A DNA stretch of 64,000 nt from DATJGS01 sp035494735 (GTDB lineage: Bacteria; Eisenbacteria; RBG-16-71-46): NCBI GenBank assembly GCA_035494735.1, contig DATJGS010000037.1:257234-321233 (forward strand), read 5' to 3'. A program made the translations under genes and the position numbers. Under the pieces are notes generated by a model. That model made no database searches, had not been told where the DNA came from, and was given only the letters and a program-made list of their open reading frames with translations. Every line of letters begins with the position of its first letter. Position 1 is the stretch's first letter. Shown here one piece after another: positions 8,275-17,197 of the stretch.

Positions 8275-11091
8275 CTATCGAACGCGCACGACGGGCCGCG
8301 TCCACTGCCCGTGCGCGGTGTTCACGCGCACGAAGTACACACCCGCCTGAGCCGGACGTCCGCCGGCGTCGCGGCCGTCCCAGCGCAGGCTCTGCGGTCC
8401 GGCCTGCAGCCACAGGCCCTTCGCGACGCCGCGCACCTGGCGGCCGAGCACGTCGTACACGACGACGTCGACGCGGCTCGCGGCGCCGAGCGTGAACGCG
8501 ACTTCGGTCGCGTCGCGGAACGGATTCGGGCGCACGCCGCGCATCGCGAACTCGAAGCGGCTCGCCGGCGGATTGACGCTGACGTTGCCCGGCGTCGAAT
8601 CCGGATTTCCCGGATCGCTCAACACGTCGAGTTCGTCACCGTCGAGGTAGCCGTCGCGGTCGCGATCCACGCCCATGCGGTGGCCGCTGCCCTTGGGCAC
8701 GCCGGACACGGTCAGCTCGCTGCCGAGACCGCCGAGCGCGCGCAGGTCCGCGCTGCTGATCGGTGCCTCCGCGGCCTTGTCGCTCTGCCACATGCCGCCG
8801 CCCACGTACTCCCAGCCGCGCGGCTGGTCGTTGACGCGGCCCTTCGCGATCAGGTCGCAGTTGTCGAGCGCGGCCTGCGCCTCCAGCGTATCCATGACCG
8901 ACGCGGCCGTCGCATCGTTGTCGTTCGGCCCGTCGAACGTGAGCTGATAGCCCACGGCCGGCGCGACGCCGGTGTCGAACGCGTGCAGGAAGGCCTCGAG
9001 GTCGGCGCGCGTCGCGTCACCGGTCGGGCCGCCGAGCAGGAACTGCGGCGCGTGCAGGAACGTGATCAGGCTGTCCACGCTGCCGTCGTGCGTGTAGCCG
9101 AAGCCGCGCTTGTTGATCCAGCCCGGGACGTCGCGGAATCCGGTCTTCTTGTACTGATTGCGCAACTGCGGAACCTTGAGGTCCTGGGACTCGAACAGCG
9201 CCGCGGCCGGGACCATCTGACGGTTCGTGCCGGGGCCGTTGTTCGCCGCGCTGTGGCAATCGTTGCACTTGAGCGGACCGTCGACCGCCTGGTTCATGAA
9301 GAAATCCTGCCCGCGCAACGCGCTCGGCTGCCCAGGCGGCGCGTCCGGCATCGTGCGATCGAGGTGCTCGGCGGGATTCGGCGGGTACGACAGCGGCATG
9401 ACGAACTCGTTGAACGCCGCCATTTCGCTGTCGGCGAGCGGCGCGTCGCGGCCCATCAGCGTCACGAACGCGTTGTTGAACGCGCTCAGATCCGAGCGAT
9501 CGCCGCGCCAATGGAACGGCTCGGTGTTCGTCATGCCGCGCAACGTCTGCGTGGCCATGGGGCCCTTCATCGGATGGGAGCCTTGGAGCCCGAGCGGATT
9601 CGGGCTCGGCGGCGGAACGAACGTGCCGTTCGGGTCGCCGAGGTCCCACACCATGTTGTCCATGTCGCCGAACACGTGGCAGCTCGCGCACGACTGGTCA
9701 CCGTGCGCCGACGTGAAGCCGCCATAGAAGAACTTCCGGCCGTTCACGATCGCGTCGGGCGTCGGGTCCATGCCGATCGAGGCGCGCGCCAGCTGGCTGA
9801 AGTCTCCGGTGCTGAGCGTCTGCAGCTCGTTGTGGTAGCGGCCGAGGATGTACAGCTGATGACGTGCACCGTCCTCGATCACGCCGGTCGGGCCGGCCAC
9901 CGTGGAAATGCGCGCGAGCATGCTCGTGGCCGGGCCGCCGAACGTGGTCTGCACGGCGACCTTGTTCGTGGCCAGCGACGTGATGTACGTGCGCGATCCG
10001 TCCGCCGAGATGGTGAGCGCCGTCGGCGTGCCGATCGCGGAGTCGGCTTCGGCCTGGGTGCCCGGCGTGACCGTGTAGTTGATGTGCAGGTCGAGCTTCT
10101 TGATCGACACGACGCCGGCCGTCGTCACGTAGCCGGCCTGGGTCTCGACGACGTAGCCGCTGACACGCGGCTCGAAGCGATTGATGTTGCGCGAATCCGT
10201 CGTGCTCACCGCGACGCGGCCGTCGGTCGGGCTCACGGCGATTCCGAAGTTGTTCGTGCCGATCCCCGTGAAGTTGCGGCTGACGACGTTCGAGGTCGTG
10301 TTGATCTCGGCCACGTCGACGTCGGAGATCGAATACTTGGTCTTGGAATTCCACAGATTCCCGTAGAAGTCGAACCAGTTCGCGCCCTGCTTCTGGATGA
10401 TGAAGCCGGTCTTGGGCGGCGCGTGGCCGGGGATCGAGTCGTGCGGGAACTCGGTGTCCTGCGGAATCGAGTCGTTCGGCACCTTGTTCGCGGGCAGCAG
10501 CGACGTGTCGTTGCCGCCCTGGAAGATCGCGCAGTAGACGAACGTCCCCGCCGTGTTGCGCGCCAGCGCGCGCGGCATGCGCCCGACGACGGAGATCGTC
10601 GCGGTCTGCGCGAGCGTCGCCGGGTCGTAGACCTTGATCACGTCCTCGTTCGACACGCTGACGTAGGCGCGCGTCGGCGAGCCGGCGAAGACGACGTCGT
10701 TCGGCTCGTCACCGACGCGCAGCGTCTGCTTCACGTGCATCGTGTTCAGGTTCACGATGCTCACGTCGTCGGAGACGTTGTTGACCACCCACGCGGTGCT
10801 GTCGTCGAGGGCGCACACCGACACCGGCTCGAGCCCGACGGGGATTTCGGCGATGCGCGTGTTGCGCGTCGGCGGACCCTGCGTGAGATCGAAGACCGTG
10901 AGCCGATCGTCCGGCGTGTTCAGGACGAGCAGTCGATCGTGGCTCGGCGTGAACGCGACCGGGCGGACTTGTCCGCTCTCGAAGTGGACGAAGTCGGGAT
11001 TCGTGGCCGTGCGCGACTGGAGATGCCTCGGCGCCGAGGCGACTCCGAAGACCAGCACGACCACCGCGAGCAAGAGGGCAAGACGGCGCAT
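8275..11091 (-). CDS. Secreted beta-propeller / dihaem cytochrome c peroxidase-like protein with FlgD-like tail
   Basis: A 938-residue exported protein. The signal peptide is MRRLALLLAVVVLVFGVASA. Residues ~30-450 hold YVTN/lactonase-like propeller blades (VGLEPVSVCALDDSTAWVVNN, VGDEPNDVVF, TPTALTISADGSRTYIT). Residues ~455-740 resemble MauG/CcpA peroxidases, with two covalent-haem motifs, CASCH (~468-472) and CNDCH (~609-613), and late His/Met-rich segments. An EF-hand-like stretch GVDRDRDGYLDGDELD follows, then a ~90-residue FlgD/T9SS-like domain (VRPNPFRDATEVAFTL, DVVVYDVLGRQV). It is likely a periplasmic or surface electron-transfer enzyme; its substrate is unknown. An upstream ATG at 11148 is also open, but the signal peptide fixes this start. 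Confidence 0.85.
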   Translation of the reverse strand: MRRLALLLAVVVLVFGVASAPRHLQSRTATNPDFVHFESGQVRPVAFTPSHDRLLVLNTPDDRLTVFDLTQGPPTRNTRIAEIPVGLEPVSVCALDDSTAWVVNNVSDDVSIVNLNTMHVKQTLRVGDEPNDVVFAGSPTRAYVSVSNEDVIKVYDPATLAQTATISVVGRMPRALARNTAGTFVYCAIFQGGNDTSLLPANKVPNDSIPQDTEFPHDSIPGHAPPKTGFIIQKQGANWFDFYGNLWNSKTKYSISDVDVAEINTTSNVVSRNFTGIGTNNFGIAVSPTDGRVAVSTTDSRNINRFEPRVSGYVVETQAGYVTTAGVVSIKKLDLHINYTVTPGTQAEADSAIGTPTALTISADGSRTYITSLATNKVAVQTTFGGPATSMLARISTVAGPTGVIEDGARHQLYILGRYHNELQTLSTGDFSQLARASIGMDPTPDAIVNGRKFFYGGFTSAHGDQSCASCHVFGDMDNMVWDLGDPNGTFVPPPSPNPLGLQGSHPMKGPMATQTLRGMTNTEPFHWRGDRSDLSAFNNAFVTLMGRDAPLADSEMAAFNEFVMPLSYPPNPAEHLDRTMPDAPPGQPSALRGQDFFMNQAVDGPLKCNDCHSAANNGPGTNRQMVPAAALFESQDLKVPQLRNQYKKTGFRDVPGWINKRGFGYTHDGSVDSLITFLHAPQFLLGGPTGDATRADLEAFLHAFDTGVAPAVGYQLTFDGPNDNDATAASVMDTLEAQAALDNCDLIAKGRVNDQPRGWEYVGGGMWQSDKAAEAPISSADLRALGGLGSELTVSGVPKGSGHRMGVDRDRDGYLDGDELDVLSDPGNPDSTPGNVSVNPPASRFEFAMRGVRPNPFRDATEVAFTLGAASRVDVVVYDVLGRQVRGVAKGLWLQAGPQSLRWDGRDAGGRPAQAGVYFVRVNTAHGQWTRPVVRVR

Positions 11092-11462
11092 AGATGAGGG
11101 ACTCCCGGTCCGCGTAGGGGTCAGTCTGGGGGAGTGACTCGCTACCAAGGCAGTTGGGGCGAAAACGTGCGGCGTGAGTCTACCATCGGCGCCTCGGCCG
11201 GCGGTATGGCCGAGCGCAGGAATTCGCGCGGCCGATGGCGGGCGCCGGACCCGAGCCGAAGGTCGGTGGAGCGGGCGCGGCTACGGGGCCGGGACGGGCG
11301 CCCGGTGGAGCGGACGTGGCAACGGGGCCGGGACGGCCCCCGTAGTCCGGCGGGAGCGCGGGCCGGGTGTCCACGCCGCCGGCGCGTCCGACAATCCGAA
11401 GCGGACGAACGGGTTCGCGGCTTCTCGTCCGGCGGGGAACGGCGCGAAGGATTGTGGAGAAC
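11092..11462. other. Non-coding stretch with a 39-bp tandem repeat
   Basis: The 371 bases between two minus-strand genes hold no convincing gene. Two adjacent 39-bp units lie at 11265-11303 and 11304-11342, each beginning GGTGGAGCGG and containing ACGGGGCCGGGACGG. Because 39 is a multiple of three, several frames stay open through the repeat and give Gly/Arg- or Pro-rich peptides. I regard these as composition artefacts. Confidence 0.5.
11265..11342. repeat. 39-bp tandem repeat, two units
   Basis: Units 11265-11303 and 11304-11342 share GGTGGAGCGG, then variable bases, then ACGGGGCCGGGACGG. They differ at a handful of positions. Function is unknown; replication slippage is the simple explanation. 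Confidence 0.65.
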
Positions 11463-11822
11463 CTAGTCGCGCGCGACCGCGGCGAGGAATCCCGGGCCGG
11501 CCCGGGAGACCGCCGCGGTGATCGCCGTGTCCGCGACCGTGGGCGCGCACACCACGTACGCGCGCCGCTGCGGCAGGCGCACCGCCACCTCGGAAACTCC
11601 GGGCAGCGCGGCCAGCTGGCCCTGGATCTTCGCGGCGCAGCCCGCGCACGTCATCCCGCCGACGTCGAGCGTCACGATGCGCTGGCCGGAGCGCGCCTCG
11701 GGGCGGCCGGCGCTCTGGAAGCGCCGCGCTTCACCCATCAGCCACGGCGCGGCGCCGACGATGCCGACGAGCAGCACGACGCCGAGCGCCATGGCCACGC
11801 CGTTCGCGACTTCGCGCTTCAC
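11463..11822 (-). CDS. Membrane-anchored heavy-metal-associated (HMA) domain protein
   Basis: A 119-residue protein with one N-terminal hydrophobic segment (residues ~8-28, VAMALGVVLLVGIVGAAPWLM). A ferredoxin-like HMA domain follows at about 48-115 with the metal motif GGMTCAGCAAKI. The fold is complete: TLDVGG strand, helix IQGQLAALPGV, strand VAVRLPQRRAYV, helix and final strand. It is probably a periplasm- or cytoplasm-facing copper, zinc or mercury trap delivering metal to a transporter. It lies 57 bp after the EmrB-like gene, with a GTG start. MerP-like and mercuric-transport accessory roles are alternatives, but no other mer genes are present. Confidence 0.8.
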   Translation of the reverse strand: MKREVANGVAMALGVVLLVGIVGAAPWLMGEARRFQSAGRPEARSGQRIVTLDVGGMTCAGCAAKIQGQLAALPGVSEVAVRLPQRRAYVVCAPTVADTAITAAVSRAGPGFLAAVARD

Positions 11823-11879
11823 GGGGAATGCCTGCGAGGGATTCGCACGACGGCGGAGCCTAGCACAGCCGCCGAGGCC

Positions 11880-13463
11880 TCAATGCGCGGCGGCGCCCTG
11901 GACGCCCCTGCCCTTGCTCATGAGCAGCAGCAACGGCAGCGCCACGAGGAACGCCACGCTGAACATCAGGAACATCTGCTCGAACGACAGCATCAGCGCC
12001 TGCCGGCCGACCTGCACGTTCAGCACGGCCAGCGCCTTCCCGTCCGCGAGCGCGGACGGCGTGCCGTGCGCAACCAGCGATCGCGCGATGCCGGTCAGAC
12101 GCTCGCGCGTCGCCGGATCGAAGCTCGTGACGTTCGCGGCGAGCGCGGCGCGATTCAGCGTCTCGAGGCGCGGCAGCTGCGTCGCGGCCAGCGCGATGCC
12201 CACGCTGCCGCCGAGCTGGCGCATCAGGTTGAACAGTCCGGTGCCCTCGGGAATGCGCGCCATCGGCAGATCGGCGAGCGCCAGGTTCGTGAGCGGCACG
12301 AAGACCAGCCCGAGACCGACGCCGCGCAGGATGAGCGGCCAGACGAAATCCGCGCGGCCGCTCTCGGTCGTGAAGTGCGACATCTGCACCATCGCGACCG
12401 TGAACACGGCGACGCCGGCGAGCACCAGCCAGCGGCTGTCCAGCCTGCCGCGCATGCGCCCGGTGACGGCCATCGTGAACGCGCTGGCCAGCGCGCCGGG
12501 CAGGATGACCATGCCCGTCTGGTTCGCGCTGAACCCGAGCAGCGACTGCAGGTAGACGGGCAGCACGAACACGGTCGCGTACAGGCACAGCCCGAGCGCC
12601 GCGCCGAACGCCACGCCCGCCGCCAGCTGCCGGCTCTTGAGGATCCTGAGGTCCACCACCGGATGCTCCGTGCGCAGCTCGTGCCATACGAACGCGGCGA
12701 GCGCCGTGGCGCTCGTGACGGCCAGCGCGACGATCGTGCGCGAGTTGAACCAGTCGAGGCGCTCGCCGCGCTCGAGCAGCGTCTGCAGCGTGCCGATGCC
12801 GAGCGCCAGCAGCGCGAGGCCGAGGAAGTCGATGCGCGTGATCTTGCGCACGTAACGCGAATCGGGCAGCAGCCCGAGCGTCAGCGCGAACGCGAGCGCG
12901 CCGAACGGCAGGTTGATGTAGAAGATCCACGGCCACGACAGCGTGTCCGTCAGCCAGCCGCCGAGCGTGGGCCCGAGCGTCGGTCCGACCATGACGCCCA
13001 TGCCGAAGATGGCCATGGCCACGCCGAATTCCTCGGGCGGGAACACTTCGTAGAGCACGGCCTGCGACGTCGACAGCAGCGCGCCGCCGCCCAGACCCTG
13101 CACGATGCGCCACGTCACGAGCTCGGTCAGCGTGTGCGCGTTGCCGCAGAAGAACGAGGCGACGGTGAACAGCGCGATCGACCCGGCGAAGTAGCGGCGC
13201 CGGCCGAAGAACGCCGACAGCCAGCCGGTGATCGGCAGCACGATCACGTTCGCCACGATGTAGCCGGTCGACACCCAGGCGATCTGGTCCAGCGTTGCGC
13301 CCAGGTTCCCCATCATGTGCGGGATCGCGACGTTCACGATGCTGGTGTCGAGCAGCTCCATGATCGACGCCAGCGTGACCGTGATCGCGATCAGATAGCG
13401 ATTCGCGTACGCGGATCGCGCCAGGGCGTCGGCCGGACGCAGCGGGAGTGCGAGCGTGGCCAC
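11880..13463 (-). CDS. emrB: DHA2-family multidrug efflux MFS transporter (EmrB/QacA type)
   Basis: A 527-residue inner-membrane proton antiporter with 14 predicted helices. The DHA2 N-terminal signature LDTSIVNVAIPHMMGNLG (motif D1 in TM1) is present, followed by motif A (GWLSAFFGRRRYFAGSI) and the motif C-like GVMVGPTLGPTLGGWL in TM5. It pairs with the HlyD-type protein 4 bp upstream and a TolC channel in the same operon, so the complex should expel hydrophobic drugs, uncouplers or bile-like compounds across both membranes. Length and motif order are normal. Start at the ATG 4 bp after the adaptor stop. Confidence 0.93.
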   Translation of the reverse strand: MATLALPLRPADALARSAYANRYLIAITVTLASIMELLDTSIVNVAIPHMMGNLGATLDQIAWVSTGYIVANVIVLPITGWLSAFFGRRRYFAGSIALFTVASFFCGNAHTLTELVTWRIVQGLGGGALLSTSQAVLYEVFPPEEFGVAMAIFGMGVMVGPTLGPTLGGWLTDTLSWPWIFYINLPFGALAFALTLGLLPDSRYVRKITRIDFLGLALLALGIGTLQTLLERGERLDWFNSRTIVALAVTSATALAAFVWHELRTEHPVVDLRILKSRQLAAGVAFGAALGLCLYATVFVLPVYLQSLLGFSANQTGMVILPGALASAFTMAVTGRMRGRLDSRWLVLAGVAVFTVAMVQMSHFTTESGRADFVWPLILRGVGLGLVFVPLTNLALADLPMARIPEGTGLFNLMRQLGGSVGIALAATQLPRLETLNRAALAANVTSFDPATRERLTGIARSLVAHGTPSALADGKALAVLNVQVGRQALMLSFEQMFLMFSVAFLVALPLLLLMSKGRGVQGAAAH

Positions 13464-13467
13464 GGCG

Positions 13468-14640
13468 CTACTTCACCTTGATCTTGACCGTCACGCTCAT
13501 GCCGGGACGCAACGGATGGCGCGGGTCCTGCGCGCTGTCGACGTGGACGCGGACCGGAATGCGCTGCACGACCTTCGTGAAGTTGCCGGTCGCGTTGTCG
13601 GGCGGCAGCAGCGAGAACGTCGCGCCGGTCGCCGGGCTCAGGCTCTCGACCTTGCCCTGGAACTTGAGGCCGGGATACGAATCGACCGCGATCTCGACCG
13701 CGTCGCCCGGCGTCACGTCCTTGATCTCGGTCTCCTTGAGGTTCGCGACCACCCACACGTCGTCGAGCGGCACGACGTTCAGGAGCGGCTGGCCGGCCTG
13801 CACGAGCTGGCCGACCTCGACGGTCTTGCGGCTCACCTTGCCCGAGGCCGGCGCGGTGATCGTGGCGTACGACACCATCAGCGCGGCCTGGTCGCGCGAC
13901 GCCTTGGCCGACGCGACGCGGGCGTCCGCGCCCTTCCAGGCGGCGAGCGCGGCGCTCACCTGTTCGCGCGCCGCGTCGAGCTGCGCGCGGTTCGCGGTGG
14001 CGCCGGCCTGGGCCGCGTCGAGCTGCTGCCGGGAGACGATGCCGCGCTCGGCGAGCGGGCGGTAGCGCGCGAGATCGGCGTCCGCGCGCTCGACGTTCGC
14101 CTCGGCCTGCGCGACCGCGGCGCGTGCCGCGGCGAGCTGGGCCTGGGTCTGTCCGGCGTTGCCGCGCGAGCCGGCGTTCGCGATCTCCTTGTCGAGATCC
14201 GCGTCGGCCTGCGCGAGCCGCGCGCGGAAGTCGCGGTCGTCGATCGTGACGAGCACGTCGCCCGCCTTGACGTCCTGGTTCTCGACCACGCGCACGTCCG
14301 ACACGAAGCCCGCGATCTTGGGCAGGATCGGCACGACGTGCCCTTGCACCTGCGCGTTGTCGCTCGAGACGTAGGCGCGCCCCACCCACCAGCGCCAGCC
14401 GAGGAAGCCGAGCAGGATCAGCGCGAGCGCTCCGACGATGGGCAGCACCGGGCTGCGCTTCGTCGGCGCCGCGGTCGCCGCGCTCGCGGAGGAAGCGGAG
14501 GCGGACCCGGCGGGCGGCACGGCCGGGGCCGCGGGCGCGCCGTCGGCGGCGGCGGGAGCGGCCGTCGGGTTGTCGGCATCGCGGTGCCGTGGCGCGCGAG
14601 GCGCGCCGGCGCCGCTTCGAGGTTCGAGGCTCGTGCTCAT
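13468..14640 (-). CDS. emrA: HlyD/EmrA-type periplasmic adaptor of the efflux pump
   Basis: A 390-residue membrane-fusion protein. It has a disordered Ala/Pro-rich N-terminus, one transmembrane helix near residues 60-80 (VLPIVGALALILLGFLGWRWW), the split lipoyl half-motif (VQGHVVPILPKIAGFVSDV, then GDVLVTID), a long alpha-hairpin of coiled-coil heptads rich in Ala/Gln/Arg, and the beta-barrel segment VTPGDAVEIAVDSYPGLKFQGKV. The adaptor links EmrB to TolC. The chosen ATG at 14638-14640 is preceded by GGAA at a good distance; an open frame continues 22 codons upstream but looks non-coding. Confidence 0.92.
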   Translation of the reverse strand: MSTSLEPRSGAGAPRAPRHRDADNPTAAPAAADGAPAAPAVPPAGSASASSASAATAAPTKRSPVLPIVGALALILLGFLGWRWWVGRAYVSSDNAQVQGHVVPILPKIAGFVSDVRVVENQDVKAGDVLVTIDDRDFRARLAQADADLDKEIANAGSRGNAGQTQAQLAAARAAVAQAEANVERADADLARYRPLAERGIVSRQQLDAAQAGATANRAQLDAAREQVSAALAAWKGADARVASAKASRDQAALMVSYATITAPASGKVSRKTVEVGQLVQAGQPLLNVVPLDDVWVVANLKETEIKDVTPGDAVEIAVDSYPGLKFQGKVESLSPATGATFSLLPPDNATGNFTKVVQRIPVRVHVDSAQDPRHPLRPGMSVTVKIKVK

Positions 14641-14674
14641 CTCGATGGTTCCTTTCAGGTCGAGAAGCGAATCG

Positions 14675-16051
14675 CTAGCGGACGGTCTGCACCACGCCGG
14701 CGGCACGCGCCAGATGGACGCGCGCCACGGCGGTGGCGAAGCGTGCGGCGATCTCCTCGTCGCGCGCCTGGATCAAGGACGACTGGGCGTTGATGACTTC
14801 GATGTTGCCGGCCACGCCGTTCACGAAGCGTTCGCGGGCCTGGGCCAGTTCCTGGTCGGCGAGCGTCAGGCGCTCGCGGGCCAGCGCGATCTGCTGGTGA
14901 CCGGTGTCGAGGTCGAGCAGGGCGCCGCGCACGTCCGCGGCGATCTGGTCGCGCAGGTCGCGCGCGCGCACTTCCGACTCGCCGAGCAGCGCGGTCTGTT
15001 CCGAGATGCGCCCTTCGCGGCGCCCGCCGTCGAGCAGCGGCATCGTCAGCGCGACGCTCACCGTGCGGGTGTTGAGCGCGTCGGCGGCGTGCTCACCGCT
15101 CGCGCCCCAGTCGCCGGCGACGTCTAGGCGCGGCAGGCGCTCCGCGGAGATGGCGCCGCGCTCGGCGCGCGCCCGGCGCAGGCGGGCCTCCTCGGCCGAC
15201 AGGTCCGGGCGATGCGCGACCGCGAACGCGACCGCGGCCTCGGGCTCGGCCGGGGCGCCGGACGCGCCGAGGCTCTCGCCCAGCGAATCCGCGAGCGCGA
15301 AGCGCGACGCCGGGTCCTGGCCGAGCGCGCGCGCCAGATCGATCTCGGCGCGATCCAGCGTGTTGACGGCGGACAACGCCGCCACGCGCGAGGCCGCGAG
15401 CTGCGTGCGCGCACGGGTCACGTCGATGGCCGGCGCGACGCCGGCCTTCTGCTGCGACTCCGCGAGACCCGCGAGCTGCTCGGCGATGTCCACGTCGGCG
15501 CGCCGCGCGTCGACGAGCGCTTCCGCGCGGGCCGCGCGCAGGTACGCGAGCGCGGCGTTCTCCGCGGACGCTTCGCCGGTCGCGCCGCGGTCGCCGCGAC
15601 TGGCCTCGACGCCGACCTGGCTGGCGTGCCAGTGCATCCAGTCGGAGGCCGAGAACACGGTCTGCGAAACTTTGACGCGCGCTTCGAAGTCCTGCACCGG
15701 ACCCTGCAGATCGGCGAACCCGGGCTGCCCCGGGATCGACGGGAACGAGATGCCGAACGTCTTCAGATTGAACGTGCGGTCGACGTCGCTGACCTCGCCC
15801 TTCAGCGACGGCAGCAGCGCGCCGCGCGACTGGTCGGCGCGCGCCGCGGACTCGCGCTGGCGCAGGTCGGCGAGCGTGACGGCCGGCGCGTGGCCGGAGG
15901 CCCGCGCGACCGCGTCGGCCAGCGTCAGCCGCTGGGCCGCGGCGGGAGCCGGTGACGCGCCCGGCGCGGCGTCGGCCGCGCGAACGGCGCGCGCGCCGGC
16001 CGCGAAAGCGAGCAGCGCGGCCAGGACGACGAGACGGCGTTTGTCAGGCAT
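14675..16051 (-). CDS. tolC: TolC-family outer-membrane efflux channel
   Basis: A 458-residue outer-membrane factor. The signal peptide spans residues 1-25 (VVLAALLAFAAGARAVRA). Two internally repeated TolC halves are visible, each with long helices rich in Ala/Arg/Glu: SAENAALAYLRAARAEALVDARRADV in the first, then VSVALTMPLLDGGRREGRISEQ and the second helix pair ending ARFATAVARVHLARAAG. It forms the exit duct for the adaptor and MFS pump encoded next. Its ATG overlaps the end of the TetR gene by 8 bp, so the four genes form one transcript. Length is typical. Confidence 0.92.
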   Translation of the reverse strand: MPDKRRLVVLAALLAFAAGARAVRAADAAPGASPAPAAAQRLTLADAVARASGHAPAVTLADLRQRESAARADQSRGALLPSLKGEVSDVDRTFNLKTFGISFPSIPGQPGFADLQGPVQDFEARVKVSQTVFSASDWMHWHASQVGVEASRGDRGATGEASAENAALAYLRAARAEALVDARRADVDIAEQLAGLAESQQKAGVAPAIDVTRARTQLAASRVAALSAVNTLDRAEIDLARALGQDPASRFALADSLGESLGASGAPAEPEAAVAFAVAHRPDLSAEEARLRRARAERGAISAERLPRLDVAGDWGASGEHAADALNTRTVSVALTMPLLDGGRREGRISEQTALLGESEVRARDLRDQIAADVRGALLDLDTGHQQIALARERLTLADQELAQARERFVNGVAGNIEVINAQSSLIQARDEEIAARFATAVARVHLARAAGVVQTVR

Positions 16052-16856
16052 TCGGCTTCTCCGTGTGCAGCTCGCGATCCGCGAGGACGCCGTTCAGCAT
16101 GACGTCGAGGGCGGCCTCGAAGAACGCGGGCGCGTCCAGGACGCAGTTCTCGGACTTGATCAGGGAGTGCTTCCACACCGCCGCCAGGATGGCCGGGGCG
16201 CGCAGCACGCGCGCCACGTTCTCGACGTCCAGCGCGCGGAACTCGCCGCTCGCCACGCCGCGCTCGAGGATGCCGCGCATCAGACGATGCTTGCGGTCGA
16301 CGACCTCGTCATGGAAGAAGCGCGCGACCTCGGGAAAGTTCGCGGACTCCGAGATCACGAGCTTGGCCAGACCCGACAGCGGCGAGTGGTACAGCGTGTC
16401 CATCCACTCGCGCATGAACTGGACGAGCAGATCGCGCGTGGTCCCCTGATGTGCGGCCACGAGCTGCTCGGCGTGCTCGAGGCGGGGCAGCACGTTCGCG
16501 CGCACGACGGCCTTGAACAGCGCCTCCTTGCTCTCGAAGTACAGGTACATCGTGCCCTTCGTCACGCCGGCCCGGCGCGCGACGTCCTCCAGCTTGGTCG
16601 CCGCGTAGCCCTTCTCCACGAACTGCTCGAGCGCGGCCGCCAGCAGCTCGCCGGGGCGCGCGTCCTTGCGCCGCTGCCAGCGCGGCGCGGCCGTGGGCGA
16701 CGCGTGCTCGCGCACCGGCGCGACCACGTGCGTGACGCCCGCGCCGCTCGGGGGCTGCGGCGTGGCGCCCGCGCCGCGCGGCGGATGCGCGGCGGCGGCG
16801 GACATGGCGAGGCGACTGGAACGAGGGCCGGGGCGGGTGCGACGAGCCGACTTCAT
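16044..16856 (-). CDS. TetR/AcrR-family repressor of the efflux operon
   Basis: A 270-residue regulator. The first ~65 residues are a basic, disordered extension. The TetR helix-turn-helix covers ~68-115: ELLAAALEQFVEKGYAATKLEDVARRAGVTKGTMYLYFESKEALFKAVV. The remainder is the ligand-binding domain with a TetR_C-like LVIS-SANFPEVARFFHDEV segment. It is first in the operon with TolC, EmrA and EmrB, so it most likely represses its own operon and is released by pump substrates. The ATG at 16854-16856 has GGAG 7 nt upstream; an ATG four codons earlier is possible. A matching palindrome lies just upstream. Confidence 0.9.
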   Translation of the reverse strand: MKSARRTRPGPRSSRLAMSAAAAHPPRGAGATPQPPSGAGVTHVVAPVREHASPTAAPRWQRRKDARPGELLAAALEQFVEKGYAATKLEDVARRAGVTKGTMYLYFESKEALFKAVVRANVLPRLEHAEQLVAAHQGTTRDLLVQFMREWMDTLYHSPLSGLAKLVISESANFPEVARFFHDEVVDRKHRLMRGILERGVASGEFRALDVENVARVLRAPAILAAVWKHSLIKSENCVLDAPAFFEAALDVMLNGVLADRELHTEKPNA

Positions 16857-16906
16857 GGCGATCTCCAAGGGTTCCTGGCGGGGCGGCGTAACGAGACGTT
16901 GTGATG

Positions 16907-16950
16907 ACTGAACGGTCGGTAAGTTACATACTAAATAACTCCGCAGTCAA
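16907..16950 (-). promoter_or_regulatory. Promoter and TetR-type operator of the efflux operon
   Basis: Minus-strand TTGACT (16945-16950) stands 16-17 bp from a weak -10 (TGTAAC, 16923-16928). Overlapping it is the inverted repeat AGTTA-N9-TAACT (16922-16940), and just downstream is an imperfect 14-bp palindrome, ACTGAACGGTCGGT (16907-16920; 10 of 14 positions symmetric). This AT-rich pocket stands out from its surroundings and is where a TetR dimer would block transcription. Confidence 0.6.
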
Positions 16951-17102
16951 CAGGACTACCGGAGGCCGCGGGGCGCCAGCCCAACCCCGTGCCGCAGGTC
17001 CGGATGGCGGATTCGCCCGGGAACGGGCGCAGGTCGCGACCGCCGCCGGCGCCCGGGTCGACGAGCGCGCAGCGTGCCCGCGGGCGGGCCGGGTTGCCGC
17101 GT

Positions 17103-17131
17103 TTGCCCCCGGGCGCGGCACTGCCTAGACT
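17103..17131 (+). promoter_or_regulatory. Promoter of tldD-tldE
   Basis: TTGCCC (17103-17108), a 17-bp spacer and TAGACT (17126-17131). Transcription should begin near 17138-17141, either giving a ~57-nt leader to the ATG at 17198 or a leaderless message from the GTG at 17141. Confidence 0.6.
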
Positions 17132-17197
17132 GCCGGCCGCGTGCGTCCCGAAGCGTCCATTCGCGACCTTCGCACCCTCCCTCTCCCGAAAGAGACC

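Larger units (their letters stand above)
16857..17197. other. Divergent intergenic region, efflux operon / tldD
   Basis: Beyond the operator on the left, the right half carries a plus-strand promoter for tldD (17103-17131). The bases between about 16951 and 17102 are GC-rich with no gene, repeat or structured RNA that I can recognise. Confidence 0.5.

Noticed and set aside
7729..11097. Plus-strand open frame of about 1120 codons antisense to the propeller/peroxidase gene
   Set aside because: The opposite strand has a signal peptide, CxxCH motifs and a terminator; the antisense frame is a GC-bias shadow.
11174..11521. Possible Gly/Arg-rich gene across the 39-bp tandem repeat
   Set aside because: Several frames on both strands stay open equally; there is no ribosome site, and the frame runs into the HMA gene on the other strand.
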